The position numbers and the translations under genes were made by a program. 64,000 bases of DNA from Actinobacteria bacterium IMCC25003 (lineage in GTDB: Bacteria > Actinomycetota > Actinomycetes > Nanopelagicales > Nanopelagicaceae): contig CP015603.1 in assembly GCA_002284855.1 (NCBI GenBank), positions 1,289,948 through 1,353,947 of the forward strand. The letters are read 5' to 3'. Under the pieces are notes generated by a model. The model was not told where the DNA came from and did no database searches. It saw only the letters and a program-made list of their open reading frames with translations. Shown in pieces: positions 20,655-29,714 of the stretch; within the stretch, counting starts at the first letter, position 1; every line of letters starts with the position of its first letter.

Positions 20655-21081
20655 GCGGCAATGGTAGATGAGTTTTCAGCTTTAGATAACTAGCAATTTC
20701 TCCGCCTAGCCAGGCGAAGGTGAGCGCAATCGCCGTGACTCCAAAGGTGGTGCGGTCGATAGAAGAGCGTGAGGTGTATTTGGTCAGCGCCCATAAGAAG
20801 GCCCCGAGGAGCATGAATTTTGCGAAGTAAGAGAACATCGCAAGCGCCATAGTGCTCATGGGATCAAGGTTTCGCGAAATCTTTGAGATAAAGATGTGAA
20901 CCAAGAAGTAGATAAGAACGACGGCTTGGGCAAGGAGGGCACCAAAGAAACCTGAAGTGCCCTTCATGAAAATTGAGAAGCCAAGGGCAATTACTCCGAC
21001 AATAAAAGTTGGGGTAATTGCACCACGAAGTAATTGCGCCTCGTTACTGGGATTGCCTGAATTACTTGGATTGCTTGTCAC
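20635..21081 (-). CDS. atpI: AtpI-like ATP synthase assembly protein
   Basis: 148 residues from GTG 21081, which has a GGAG site about nine bases upstream; the longer frame from 21138 lies inside wecA. Four hydrophobic segments. Position between wecA and atpB matches mycobacterial Rv1303-type AtpI genes. Overlaps wecA by 20 bases and the AtpZ-like gene by 20 bases, a dense polycistronic arrangement. Confidence 0.75.
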   Translation of the reverse strand: MTSNPSNSGNPSNEAQLLRGAITPTFIVGVIALGFSIFMKGTSGFFGALLAQAVVLIYFLVHIFISKISRNLDPMSTMALAMFSYFAKFMLLGAFLWALTKYTSRSSIDRTTFGVTAIALTFAWLGGEIASYLKLKTHLPLPHEQQPN

Positions 21082-22153
21082 GAAGAACAACTCCACTCTT
21101 TGAGTAATACAAGGTAAAGGCGAGCATTGCACCAGCAACGATTGCTACAACCCATAAAGGTTCAAATGCAGATACAACTACTGGGAAAGCAATTGTTGCT
21201 GTCCATAAATACATAATCAGCGTTGTGCGCAAATGTGTATTGCCTGCGCGAAGAATTCGGTGGTGCATATGTTCTTTATCAGAACTAAATGGTGATTGAC
21301 CTGCCCGCAAACGGCGAATAATTGCTGAAAAGAGATCAATCAGTGGGATGGCAAGAACTGCGAAGGGAAGCATGAGTGGCAATAATGTTGGCCCTAATTT
21401 TTCAGCAGAGATTGCATTGGGATCAATCTGCCCGGTCAATGTAATTGCAGATGCTGCGAGTAAGAGTCCGAGAAACATGGAACCGGAGTCGCCCATAAAG
21501 ATCTTTGCAGGATGAGCGTTATGGGGCAGAAACCCAATACAGACACCGATAATCACGGCAGTAATCAGTGATGGTGCACCTGCGCGGCTGAAGCCATAAA
21601 CCACGGCCAATAAGTAAGCGAAGGCGAAGAAGGCAGCACCTGAGATGGCAACGATTCCAGCAGCCAGCCCATCAAGTCCATCAATAAAGTTCACAGCATT
21701 GATAGTGACAAGGACAATCATGACGGTGACAAGTTGTCCGATGCTAGGTGGAAGTGTGATCACTCCATTAATAGGAAGCCAGAGAACTTGAATACCGAAG
21801 ATCAATAAAATTCCTGCCGCAAGCGCTTGGCCGGCCAGTTTTGTTAACGCATCGAGTTCAAAGCGATCATCAACTAAACCGATTGCGACGAGCAACGTTG
21901 CAGCTAGGAAGATTCCAAGCGACTCGCGGCCAAAAGATTTTCCTACAAGAGATAAGTGATTGACCATCGCAAAGGTGAGAGCCATAGCAATCCACATGGC
22001 GAGCCCACCCCAGCGAGGCGTGGGAGTTGTGTGGACATCGCGCGTGCGAATCTGCGCAACTGCACCGACTTTAATCGCCCATGAACGTACAAAAGGAGTG
22101 ATGACATAACAGAGCGCTGCCGCCAGGAGAAGTGTGACGAGGTACTCGCGCAT
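21062..22153 (-). CDS. wecA: undecaprenyl-phosphate GlcNAc/MurNAc-1-phosphate transferase family protein (WecA/TagO)
   Basis: 363 residues, about eleven membrane helices. Places the first sugar phosphate on the lipid carrier for wall polysaccharide synthesis. Motifs: RWGGLAMW in loop 1, the metal-binding Asp pair of NAVNFIDGLDGLAAG, KIFMGDSGSMFLG and DKEHMHHRIL (the HxHH-like loop) near the C terminus, all diagnostic of this superfamily. Same place as rfe/wecA in M. tuberculosis. Confidence 0.92.
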   Translation of the reverse strand: MREYLVTLLLAAALCYVITPFVRSWAIKVGAVAQIRTRDVHTTPTPRWGGLAMWIAMALTFAMVNHLSLVGKSFGRESLGIFLAATLLVAIGLVDDRFELDALTKLAGQALAAGILLIFGIQVLWLPINGVITLPPSIGQLVTVMIVLVTINAVNFIDGLDGLAAGIVAISGAAFFAFAYLLAVVYGFSRAGAPSLITAVIIGVCIGFLPHNAHPAKIFMGDSGSMFLGLLLAASAITLTGQIDPNAISAEKLGPTLLPLMLPFAVLAIPLIDLFSAIIRRLRAGQSPFSSDKEHMHHRILRAGNTHLRTTLIMYLWTATIAFPVVVSAFEPLWVVAIVAGAMLAFTLYYSKSGVVLRDKQSK

Positions 22154-22169
22154 CTGTTAGCGGTTTTCG

Positions 22170-23432
22170 CTACGCCTGATAGATAGGAAAACGTGCAGTG
22201 AGTGCGTGGACTTCAGATTTAATCGCAGCATGCGCAGCTGCATCCTCGGTCTTAATTGCACGTGCAATCAGAGATGCAATCGTCTTCATCTCCTCAACGC
22301 CCATTCCTTGGGTAGTTGTTGCAGGAGTTCCGACGCGAATACCTGAAGTTACTGAAGGCGCCTCTGGATCGTAAGGAATGGAGTTCTTATTGAGAACAAT
22401 TCCTGCAGCGCCGCAACGTTCATCGGCAACCTTGCCATTAACGCCTGTTGAGCGAATATCGATAAGCGCGAGGTGGGTCTGAGTGCCGCCAGATACTGCG
22501 CGCATTCCTTCTGCTTCGAGTGCACCGGCAAGTGCCTGCGCATTGATGATGACATCCTTTGCATACTTTTGATATGCAGGTGTTGCGCATTCGGCAAGCG
22601 CAATCGCCTTGCCTGCAACTGCAGACATGATTGGTCCGCCCTGCATTCCTGGGAATACCGCTTTATCAATGGCAGCTGCATGCTCTGCTTTGGTAAGGAT
22701 CATTCCACCGCGTGGACCGCGCAAAACTTTATGTGTTGTAAATGAGACGACATCTGCATATGGAACAGGTGAAGGAATTGCCTTACCTGCGACAAGACCG
22801 ATGAAGTGAGCTGCATCGACCCACATGATTGCTCCGACTTCGTCGCAGATGGCGCGCACCTTTTCGAAATCAATCAGTGATGGGTAGGCAGTCGCACCTG
22901 AACAGATCATCTTCGGCTTATTGGCGATAGCAAGGTCACGGAGTTCGTCGTAATCGATGAGCTCATTATCTTGACGGACGCCGTACGAAACGACGTTAAA
23001 CCACTTACCAGAGAAGTTGACCTTCGAACCATGTGTGAGGTGACCACCGTGTGGAAGTGACATCGCAAGAACGGTGTCCCCTGGCTTGGTAAATGCTTGA
23101 TAGACAGCAACGTTTGCACTTGCACCTGAGTGAGGTTGAACGTTTGCATGTTGAGCACCGAAGAGCGCCTTGGCGCGATCGATTGCGATGATCTCGGCCT
23201 TATCAACTTCCTCACAGCCGCCGTAATAGCGCTTTCCTGGATAACCCTCTGCATACTTATTAGAGAGAGTTGAGCCGAGCGCTGCAAGTACTGCACGTGA
23301 TGTGAAGTTCTCTGAAGCAATTAGTTGCAGGTTTGTCTGCTGACGCTTGAGTTCAGAGAGCAGCACCGCGGCGATATCTGGATCTTGCTGTGAGAGAAGG
23401 GTGAAATCGGGGCCATAGAAAGTTTCGGACAT
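22170..23432 (-). CDS. glyA: serine hydroxymethyltransferase
   Basis: 420 residues. PLP enzyme converting serine and tetrahydrofolate to glycine and methylene-THF. Internal aldimine Lys is in SFTTHKVLRGPRGG; YAEGYPGKRYYGGCEEVD and HSGASANVAVY are typical. It sits between tsaC and wecA, where mycobacteria have no gene, and begins its own unit: TAGGCT (complement of 23439-23444) lies six bases before the ATG with no ribosome site. Confidence 0.97.
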   Translation of the reverse strand: MSETFYGPDFTLLSQQDPDIAAVLLSELKRQQTNLQLIASENFTSRAVLAALGSTLSNKYAEGYPGKRYYGGCEEVDKAEIIAIDRAKALFGAQHANVQPHSGASANVAVYQAFTKPGDTVLAMSLPHGGHLTHGSKVNFSGKWFNVVSYGVRQDNELIDYDELRDLAIANKPKMICSGATAYPSLIDFEKVRAICDEVGAIMWVDAAHFIGLVAGKAIPSPVPYADVVSFTTHKVLRGPRGGMILTKAEHAAAIDKAVFPGMQGGPIMSAVAGKAIALAECATPAYQKYAKDVIINAQALAGALEAEGMRAVSGGTQTHLALIDIRSTGVNGKVADERCGAAGIVLNKNSIPYDPEAPSVTSGIRVGTPATTTQGMGVEEMKTIASLIARAIKTEDAAAHAAIKSEVHALTARFPIYQA

Positions 23433-23444
23433 GGGGTCAGCCTA
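23433..23444 (-). promoter_or_regulatory. leaderless promoter of glyA
   Basis: TAGGCT on the minus strand (23439-23444), six-base spacer, then the glyA ATG at 23432. Matches the TANNNT pattern used across the window. A one-carbon gene with its own promoter inside the housekeeping run. Confidence 0.6.
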
Positions 23445-23467
23445 ATAGTTAGGAAGGGTATTTCTCT

Positions 23468-24109
23468 CTAGATGTATGAAATATTCGGTGCGACCTTCGC
23501 CATCTCATCAAATGAAATAGCTCCTTCTCGTACCAAGCGCATATCGAGAGCATCGGCCTCGATGATGGTGGAGCGAGGACCTGCCTTGAGTGCGCCGCCA
23601 TCGAAGACCACCGCAACATCCCAATCTTTGACCTTGGCGCGATCAATCTTCAACATCGGTTCTTCACCGGCAGCCGAGGCGCTTGCAATCGCAAGTGGAC
23701 CTGACTCTTTTAAGAGTGCACGAACAAATTTGGATTTTGGAACGCGCACATTAAACCAATCCAGCTCTTTATCATCGCCGAGATCCCAATTGAGAACAGA
23801 ACTTGGTTTCAGAGAGATAGAGAGAAGTCCGGGCCAGAATTTCTTGCAGAGCTCTTGTGTCTGAGGAGAAACTGCACGCGAAATTCCTTTGACAGTATCC
23901 AGGCTGTAAGCGAGTACTTGTGCTGCAACTCCGAGTTCATCGCCACGAAGTACATGCATTGCGCGAACTGCAAATGGTGAGAATGCATCAGCTAAGTAGA
24001 CATAACCATGTTCGAGAGGTGCAACGATGACATAGCCTGCGCGAATCTCTTTGAGTGCGCGAGCAATATGTTTCTTCTGTTCGCCTTGCTTGAGGTCAAT
24101 GCGTGGCAT
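23468..24109 (-). CDS. L-threonylcarbamoyladenylate synthase (Sua5/YrdC/TsaC family)
   Basis: 213 residues; makes threonylcarbamoyl-AMP for t6A37 modification of ANN-decoding tRNAs. The N-terminal KKHIARALKEIRAGYVIVAPLEHGY corresponds to the YrdC substrate-binding region and the HGYVYLADAF loop; PGLLSISLKPS and GPLAIASASAAGEEP are family-like. The normally conserved pattern (PTxTxYGL) is replaced by PLEHGYVYLAD, so this is a diverged member and could have altered activity. Position directly after prmC is the conserved actinobacterial place. Confidence 0.8.
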   Translation of the reverse strand: MPRIDLKQGEQKKHIARALKEIRAGYVIVAPLEHGYVYLADAFSPFAVRAMHVLRGDELGVAAQVLAYSLDTVKGISRAVSPQTQELCKKFWPGLLSISLKPSSVLNWDLGDDKELDWFNVRVPKSKFVRALLKESGPLAIASASAAGEEPMLKIDRAKVKDWDVAVVFDGGALKAGPRSTIIEADALDMRLVREGAISFDEMAKVAPNISYI

Positions 24110-24111
24110 CG

Positions 24112-24966
24112 CTATCTCCTCACTGCAGTCGTAAATCGTGGTCGGCCTGTTAAATCCTGATGCAGAAGAATATCTGTGAAATCTGCGCTAAGTACATCGG
24201 CGATGGCTGCGCCTTGCTCTTCATGGTGTTCGATCGCAAGGTATCCACCTTCCTTCAAGAGTCGTCCTGCTGTTGAGATAAAGAGTCGCGGAGCTTTCAT
24301 TCCATCTCCTCCACCAAAAAGGGCAATTGCAGGCTCATGATCTGCAACATCGCGCGGAAGTTCTTGGGCATCAGGGATATAGGGAGGGTTGGCGATGACA
24401 ACATCGCACTTCACTCCTTCAAGGGCAGTGGCGACATCGCTTTCGAGAATGCGTACCTTTTCATCGATGAAGGAGACATTCTCTTTCAACCAGTGAATAG
24501 CTTCGGGGCTCTTCTCAACTGCAATGACATGTGTCTGTGGCGCTTCAGTTGCAATCGCGAGTGCGAGTGCACCTGAACCTGAACCGAGATCGACAACGCT
24601 GACAGCGCCACTTAACTTCTCAATGTGAGTAAGTACTGCTTCGACAAGGAGCTCGCTCTCGGGGCGTGGGACGAGAACACCTGGCCCCACCTTCAATTCA
24701 AGGTGGCGGAAATATGCAACGCCAGTGAGATATTGCAGTGGTTCATGTGCGCAACGGCGATCAAGTAACTTCCAGAAAGTCTCTTCAACGATTGTCATAT
24801 CGCCGATTGCTGCCAGTGCATTTTCAACTGTCAGTGGATTATGTAGATCCATCCGTGAAAGACCGAGGGTGTGAGCAAGTAAGTGTTCAGCTTCAACTTC
24901 AGCAAAACCTGCATTGGAGAGTTGCTCTTTCCCGCCTCGCAAGAATTCTTTAAAGGTCAGTTCCAT
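24112..24966 (-). CDS. prmC: release factor glutamine methyltransferase
   Basis: 284 residues. SAM-dependent methylation of the Gln in the GGQ motif of release factors. N-terminal helical domain, then VVDLGSGSGALALAIA (SAM binding), and the catalytic VVIANPPYIP (NPPY). The gene follows prfA, its substrate's gene, after nine bases. Confidence 0.95.
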   Translation of the reverse strand: MELTFKEFLRGGKEQLSNAGFAEVEAEHLLAHTLGLSRMDLHNPLTVENALAAIGDMTIVEETFWKLLDRRCAHEPLQYLTGVAYFRHLELKVGPGVLVPRPESELLVEAVLTHIEKLSGAVSVVDLGSGSGALALAIATEAPQTHVIAVEKSPEAIHWLKENVSFIDEKVRILESDVATALEGVKCDVVIANPPYIPDAQELPRDVADHEPAIALFGGGDGMKAPRLFISTAGRLLKEGGYLAIEHHEEQGAAIADVLSADFTDILLHQDLTGRPRFTTAVRR

Positions 24967-24975
24967 AGTTGCTAC

Positions 24976-26058
24976 TTAATTTGTTGATGAAAGCTTTGCG
25001 GCTCTATCGGCATCGAGAAGCGCCTGTACAACTTCATCGAGTTCACCATTAAGCACTGCATCAAGGTTATTTGCCTTGTAATTCACGCGGTGGTCGCTGA
25101 GGCGATTTTCGGGGTAGTTATAGGTGCGAATGCGCTCTGAACGATCGACGGTACGGACCTGGCTCTTACGTTCAGCCATCGCAGCTGCCTCTGCTTTTTC
25201 CTGTGCATCTGCAAGAAGACGTGCGCGCAGAATACGAAGAGCAGATTCCTTATTCTGAAGCTGTGATTTTTCGTTCTGACATGAAACAACGATTCCAGTA
25301 GGAACGTGAGTGAGACGAACAGCCGAGTCAGTGGTGTTAACAGATTGTCCGCCCGGACCTGATGAGCGGTAAACGTCCACGCGCACATCATTCATATTGA
25401 GCTCAACATCAACTTCTTCCGCTTCAGGGAGCACGAGAACGCCGGCTGCAGATGTATGGATACGTCCCTGGCTTTCAGTTTCGGGAACGCGCTGCACGCG
25501 ATGAACGCCACCTTCAAATTTAAGTCGTGCATAGGGAGTTGTTCCAGGTTCTGGAGTTCCCTTTGATTTCACCGCCATAGAAATATCTTTATAACCACCG
25601 AGCTCTGACTCAGTCATATCGATGATTTCAATCTTCCAGCCGCGCTTTTCTGCATAGCGCTGATACATGCGAACTAAATCTCCAGCAAAGAGCGCGGATT
25701 CATCTCCACCTGCGCCAGCTTTTACTTCAATAATGACATCGCGATCATCGTTAGGGTCACGTGGAAGAAGGAGCTCTTCTAATTTATCTGCGGCAGCTTC
25801 AACAGCGACTTCCATCGCTGGAATTTCAGCGGCAAATGAAGGATCTTCAGCTGCCATCTCTTTCGCGGCTTCGAGATCATCGGCAGCTGCCTTCCAGGCA
25901 TTGAAGCCTGCAACTACTGGACCGAGCTGCGCATAACGACGACCAAGTTTGCGGGCAGTGCCTTGATCTTCATGGATAGAAGGGTCGGCCATCTTCGCTT
26001 CGAGCTCTTGATATTCGCGCACCATTTCATGTGCTGATGCAAAACGATCGTTAGCCAT
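24976..26058 (-). CDS. prfA: peptide chain release factor 1
   Basis: 360 residues. Reads UAA/UAG and triggers peptidyl-tRNA hydrolysis by GGQ in [18 protein letters not shown]. Full length with N-terminal helical domain and C-terminal [22 protein letters not shown]. Followed by prmC. A hairpin terminator separates it from rpmE, so it needs read-through or its own promoter. Confidence 0.97.
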   Translation of the reverse strand: MANDRFASAHEMVREYQELEAKMADPSIHEDQGTARKLGRRYAQLGPVVAGFNAWKAAADDLEAAKEMAAEDPSFAAEIPAMEVAVEAAADKLEELLLPRDPNDDRDVIIEVKAGAGGDESALFAGDLVRMYQRYAEKRGWKIEIIDMTESELGGYKDISMAVKSKGTPEPGTTPYARLKFEGGVHRVQRVPETESQGRIHTSAAGVLVLPEAEEVDVELNMNDVRVDVYRSSGPGGQSVNTTDSAVRLTHVPTGIVVSCQNEKSQLQNKESALRILRARLLADAQEKAEAAAMAERKSQVRTVDRSERIRTYNYPENRLSDHRVNYKANNLDAVLNGELDEVVQALLDADRAAKLSSTN

Positions 26059-26097
26059 ATGACTTCATCCCTTCTCGATAGGTACTTTGGAGAAATA

Positions 26098-26140
26098 AAA
26101 AGACCGCGCCGCAACCTTTCGGCTGCGATGCGGTCTCTTT
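26098..26140 (-). terminator. terminator after rpmE
   Basis: On the minus strand, AGACCGC pairs with GCGGTCT (26101-26107 with 26130-26136) around an inner GC-rich stem with a GAAA loop, followed by a T run (complement of 26096-26100). Typical intrinsic terminator; perhaps partial, since prfA lies just downstream. Confidence 0.75.
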
Positions 26141-26146
26141 AGAAAG

Positions 26147-26362
26147 CTACTTAGCTGTCTTCTTACCGAAACGCTCTTCAAACTTAGCGACGCGTCCACC
26201 GGTATCGAGGATGCGCTGCTTGCCTGTGTAGAACGGGTGGCAGACTGAACAAACTTCGACATAGATTGAACCGCTTGCAACTGTTGAGCGGGTAACGAAC
26301 TTTTCACCGCAACCACAAGTTACTTGAGTATCTTTGTACTCTGGGTGGATATCTTTCTTCAT
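26147..26362 (-). CDS. rpmE: 50S ribosomal protein L31
   Basis: 71 residues from ATG 26362 (MKKDIHPEY); an ATG two codons earlier sits inside the AAAGGA site spacing. Zinc-binding C+ type: CGCGEKF and [13 protein letters not shown]+ L31 acts as a zinc store in bacteria that switch to a zinc-free paralogue; no such paralogue is in this window. Between rho and prfA as in other actinobacteria. Confidence 0.95.
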   Translation of the reverse strand: MKKDIHPEYKDTQVTCGCGEKFVTRSTVASGSIYVEVCSVCHPFYTGKQRILDTGGRVAKFEERFGKKTAK

Positions 26363-26463
26363 ATTCATATTCCTTTTCTTGAGTCTGGGTCCAGCCGCAA
26401 CTGGTGAACCAGGTCATCGCCATAAGGTGTGGCAATAGGCGCTAAGTCTCTCCTAAAAGCAGA

Positions 26464-26496
26464 AAACCGCAAAATCCACGCGGGATTCTGCGGCTC
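26464..26496 (-). terminator. terminator after small exported protein gene
   Basis: 11-bp stem: CCGCAAAATCC (26467-26477) and GGATTCTGCGG (26483-26493) with a five-base loop; on the minus strand it is followed by a T-rich stretch (TTTTCTGCTTTT). Lies 38 bases past the stop of the gene at 26531-26920. Confidence 0.75.
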
Positions 26497-26530
26497 ACTG
26501 CCACTCAACGGAGAATCTTCTTACTCAACC

Positions 26531-26920
26531 TTACTTCGCAGCCTGAGCTGGTCGAACTGGCTTTGTGCCAAGGGCTGCAAACGCTGCATCGCGTGCGGAT
26601 TTTGCAGTGGCTACTGTTGATTGGAATGCGGTGCGAGCTGCAGCTTTCGCCTCAGGAGTTGTTGCAGCTTTGATTGCCGCTTCCTTCGTTGCTTTTGCTG
26701 TTGCAATCGCAGCCTTAAAACTATTTTCGGCTGCTTCATGTCCTGCACGGTATGTCGCTATCGCAGATTTAAATGCCACGATCTCTGGACTTGGGGTATG
26801 AGTCTTTGCTGTCGGTGATGCTGTTGGGGCTGCGGTATCTGCAGCTATCGCTGTTCCCGTACTTGCAATGAGACCCGCTGCTACCAATAACCCAACGTTC
26901 TTTGCTGAAATGAACTTCAT
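26531..26920 (-). CDS. small exported Ala/Lys-rich helical protein
   Basis: 129 residues from ATG 26920, which has AAGGAG six bases upstream; the longer frame to 27028 is not supported. Signal peptide (KNVGLLVAAGLIASTGTAIA, cleavage after AxA near residue 24), then a Thr/Pro-rich spacer and an Ala/Lys-rich helix with repeated AIATAKATKEAAIKA-like heptad pattern. No family recognised; simple composition makes homology calls unsafe. Placed as an insert between rho and rpmE with terminators on both sides, so it is its own unit. Confidence 0.7.
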   Translation of the reverse strand: MKFISAKNVGLLVAAGLIASTGTAIAADTAAPTASPTAKTHTPSPEIVAFKSAIATYRAGHEAAENSFKAAIATAKATKEAAIKAATTPEAKAAARTAFQSTVATAKSARDAAFAALGTKPVRPAQAAK

Positions 26921-27013
26921 GATCTTCTCCTTCGTGTAGTCCTGCGTATACCCAGAACTATGGAGGTCAACCTTGTGCTTCCTCTGTGCTGGCCGAGTGT
27001 GTGCTGTGTGAAT

Positions 27014-27050
27014 GAAGAAACCCCACACCAGGAAAGGTGCGGGGTTTCTT
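27014..27050 (-). terminator. terminator of rho
   Basis: Hairpin GAAACCCCACACC (27017-27029) with GGTGCGGGGTTTC (27036-27048), one A/C mismatch, six-base loop; minus-strand 3' side is T-rich. It lies 17 bases after the rho stop. Confidence 0.8.
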
Positions 27051-27066
27051 GTGGAAATTCTGTGAC

Positions 27067-28632
27067 TTACTTGCTGTCGTCTGGTCCAGACGTTGTCTTC
27101 TGGATCTGCATCAAGAATTCGACATTGGACTTGGTGCCCTTCATCTTCTCGAGCAAGAGTTCGAGAGCGGCCTGTGGTTCGAGCGCATGAAGAACGCGGC
27201 GAAGCTTCCAGACAATGTTCAGTTCTTCAGTTCCCATAAGGATTTCTTCCTTACGTGTACCTGATGCAACAACGTTCACTGCAGGGAAGATGCGCTTATC
27301 AGCCATCTTACGATCGAGGATGAGCTCCATATTTCCTGTGCCCTTGAACTCTTCGAAGATAACTTCATCCATACGAGATCCGGTATCAACAAGAGCTGTT
27401 GCAAGAATGGTCAGTGATCCACCATCCTCAATATTACGAGCTGCACCAAAGAACTTCTTTGGTGGATACAAAGCAGCTGAATCAACACCGCCAGAAAGGA
27501 TGCGGCCTGATGCAGGTGCCGCAATGTTGTATGCGCGACCCAAACGAGTGATGGAGTCGAGAAGAACAACTACATCGTGGCCCATTTCAACGAGGCGCTT
27601 TGCGCGCTCGATAGCAAGCTCGGCGATAGTTGTGTGATCATCAGCTGGGCGGTCGAACGTTGAAGCAATAACTTCACCCTTTACGCTGCGCTGCATATCG
27701 GTAACTTCTTCAGGACGTTCATCAACGAGAACAACCATCAAGTGACACTCAGGATTGTTTGTTGTGATTGCATTTGCTATTGATTGCAAGACCATGGTCT
27801 TACCGGCCTTTGGAGGCGAGACGATAAGTCCGCGTTGGCCCTTACCAATTGGCGCGATTAAGTCGATGACGCGAGTTGTCAGAATGTTTGGCTCTGTCTC
27901 AAGGCGAAGACGCTCTTGTGGGTAGAGAGGAACAAGCTTTCCGAATTCAACGCGGCCACGTGCTTCTTCATAGGGCAATCCATTGATTGTCTCGAGAGTA
28001 ATAAGTGGGTTGTACTTCTGGCGAGTTTCGCCTTCGCGTAACTGGCGAACCTGACCTGTAACAACATCGCCCTTACGTAGACCGTACTTACGTACCTGGC
28101 CTTGTGAAACGTAGACATCGTTAGGTCCTGGAAGGTAGCCACCCGTACGGATAAATGAGTAGTTATCCATGATGTCGACGAGGCCACCAACAGGTACCAA
28201 GACATCATCTTCACCAATTACTGGCTCACGCTCTTCGCGGTTGCCACGGTCGCGGTTGCGATCGCGCCCACGATTGCGGTCGCGACGGTTGCGTCCACCG
28301 CGCTCTTCACGATCGTTGCCGCGATCGATATTTGATGGTGCGCTATCTGAAGAATCATCGTCGCCATCTTCATCTGATGAATCATCTGAATTCTTTGAGT
28401 TGTTATCGCGGTTGTTCTTCTTGGCATTGCGAGCTTCACGGCGCGCTTCACGTTCAGCCTTCGCAGCTTCGCGGTTTGCTGCCTGGAGATCTGCAATCGC
28501 TGTGACGAGATCATCCTTCTTGAGCTTTGCTGCACCCTCGATACCGAGCTGAGACGCAACTTCCTTTAACTTAGGAAGGGTCATACTGGAAAGCTCTGGG
28601 CTGCTAGAACGAACTGGTTCTGTTGTTGTCAT
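27067..28632 (-). CDS. rho: transcription termination factor Rho
   Basis: 521 residues, RNA-dependent helicase hexamer. Order: N-terminal helical Rho-N (about 14-50), a charged insert of about 110 residues (60-140) rich in Arg/Asp/Asn/Gly repeats (RDRNRGRDRNRDRG), the cold-shock-like RNA-binding domain (GYLPGPNDVYVSQGQVRKYGLRKGD), and the ATPase core with Walker A PPKAGKTMVLQ and VDERPEEVTDM. The Arg-rich insert is a known actinobacterial feature thought to add RNA contacts. A 140-base leader precedes it. Confidence 0.97.
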   Translation of the reverse strand: MTTTEPVRSSSPELSSMTLPKLKEVASQLGIEGAAKLKKDDLVTAIADLQAANREAAKAEREARREARNAKKNNRDNNSKNSDDSSDEDGDDDSSDSAPSNIDRGNDREERGGRNRRDRNRGRDRNRDRGNREEREPVIGEDDVLVPVGGLVDIMDNYSFIRTGGYLPGPNDVYVSQGQVRKYGLRKGDVVTGQVRQLREGETRQKYNPLITLETINGLPYEEARGRVEFGKLVPLYPQERLRLETEPNILTTRVIDLIAPIGKGQRGLIVSPPKAGKTMVLQSIANAITTNNPECHLMVVLVDERPEEVTDMQRSVKGEVIASTFDRPADDHTTIAELAIERAKRLVEMGHDVVVLLDSITRLGRAYNIAAPASGRILSGGVDSAALYPPKKFFGAARNIEDGGSLTILATALVDTGSRMDEVIFEEFKGTGNMELILDRKMADKRIFPAVNVVASGTRKEEILMGTEELNIVWKLRRVLHALEPQAALELLLEKMKGTKSNVEFLMQIQKTTSGPDDSK

Positions 28633-28772
28633 GTATTTCTTTTCACTTTGGGGCTAAACGTATGAGTTGAACCCTGGTTGAATAACGGGAATTTACTTCT
28701 GATTTTTACTACTTGGATTTATCAATTCTGAATTTTCACCCTTAACTAACTGGGATCGAACTGATGGCAAAA
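28633..28772 (-). promoter_or_regulatory. thrB-rho spacer
   Basis: 140 AT-rich bases between thrB and rho. No leaderless -10 is seen at the rho start, so rho probably has an untranslated leader here, possibly the site of autoregulation as in other bacteria. I see no clear hairpin and no confident -35/-10 pair. Confidence 0.3.
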
Positions 28773-29699
28773 CTATAGCAGGGTGGCTCCGCGGCTAGCA
28801 ATTTCAAGAGTTTTACCCTCAAATTTAGCTCCACCTGCGCGAGAAAGTTGGGCAATCTCTTCGTCCCCTTCAGTGTGAAGGGCTAACACTGTTGGGCCAG
28901 CTCCTGAGATAAATGCAGCAACTCCAGCAGCGCGAAGTTTTGTCATCAGCGCAAATGAAGCTGGCATCGCTTCTTCTCGGTAGCGCTGATGTAAGAAATC
29001 TTCGGTCGCGGCAAAAAGTAGATCAGGACGGATTGTGAGCGCCTGTGTCATAAGAGCTGCATTTGATGTGTTTCGTTGCGCATCTGCAAATGGAATGGTT
29101 TCAGGCAGCATGGTGCGCGCTTTTTTAGTTGCAAGTGGTGTTGATGGAATAAATGCCATTACTTTGATGCGCGGATCTACAGGCAGATGAACTGCATGCG
29201 CGACAGCTTTACCTTTGACAAGATCTTGCCAGGCAACAGTTGCTCCACCGTAAAGCGCTGCAGCCACATTATCTGGATGGCCCTCCATCTCATTGGCAAG
29301 ATTGAGAAGTGTTTCATCGCTCATCTTCTCTGTGCCGGTAAGAACGAGTGAACGAGCTAGAACGAGTCCCCCGATAATTGCTGATGCAGAAGATCCAAGA
29401 CCGCGACCATGAGGAATAACATTGAGCGCACGAACTGCAATGCCCTTTGGCTTTCCACCTAAGAAATCGAATCCTTTATACATCGCTTTTACAAGCAGGT
29501 TTTTATCGGTGCGAGGAACTTCATCTGCGCCTTCACCAGTGACATCGATATCGAGTCCACCTTCATCAAGAATCTGTGCGACATAGCGATCGTGCATTCC
29601 AAAAGCTAGACCAAATGAATCAAAGCCAGGTCCCAAGTTGGCAGAGGTTGCAGGAACCTGTACCTGAATTGGATTAGCTTTAAATGTTGGCTTGGCCAT
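28773..29699 (-). CDS. thrB: homoserine kinase
   Basis: 308 residues, GHMP kinase. ATP-binding PHGRGLGSSASAIIGG is clear, and SANLGPGFDSFGLAFG at the N terminus is diagnostic. Makes O-phosphohomoserine for threonine synthase. Last of hom-thrC-thrB. A weak AACAAT hexamer six bases before the ATG suggests an additional internal leaderless promoter. Confidence 0.96.
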   Translation of the reverse strand: MAKPTFKANPIQVQVPATSANLGPGFDSFGLAFGMHDRYVAQILDEGGLDIDVTGEGADEVPRTDKNLLVKAMYKGFDFLGGKPKGIAVRALNVIPHGRGLGSSASAIIGGLVLARSLVLTGTEKMSDETLLNLANEMEGHPDNVAAALYGGATVAWQDLVKGKAVAHAVHLPVDPRIKVMAFIPSTPLATKKARTMLPETIPFADAQRNTSNAALMTQALTIRPDLLFAATEDFLHQRYREEAMPASFALMTKLRAAGVAAFISGAGPTVLALHTEGDEEIAQLSRAGGAKFEGKTLEIASRGATLL

Positions 29700-29711
29700 G
29701 GCGCAATTGTT
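29700..29711 (-). promoter_or_regulatory. possible internal leaderless promoter of thrB
   Basis: AACAAT on the minus strand (29706-29711) with a TGCGCC spacer then ATG 29699. First base of the hexamer departs from TANNNT. The same TGCGCC spacer is seen before cysO (50816). Confidence 0.35.
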
Positions 29712-29714
29712 TCG

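Noticed and set aside
28169..28559. Arg/Ser-rich frames on both strands
   Set aside because: Shadows of the Arg/Asp repeat insert of rho.
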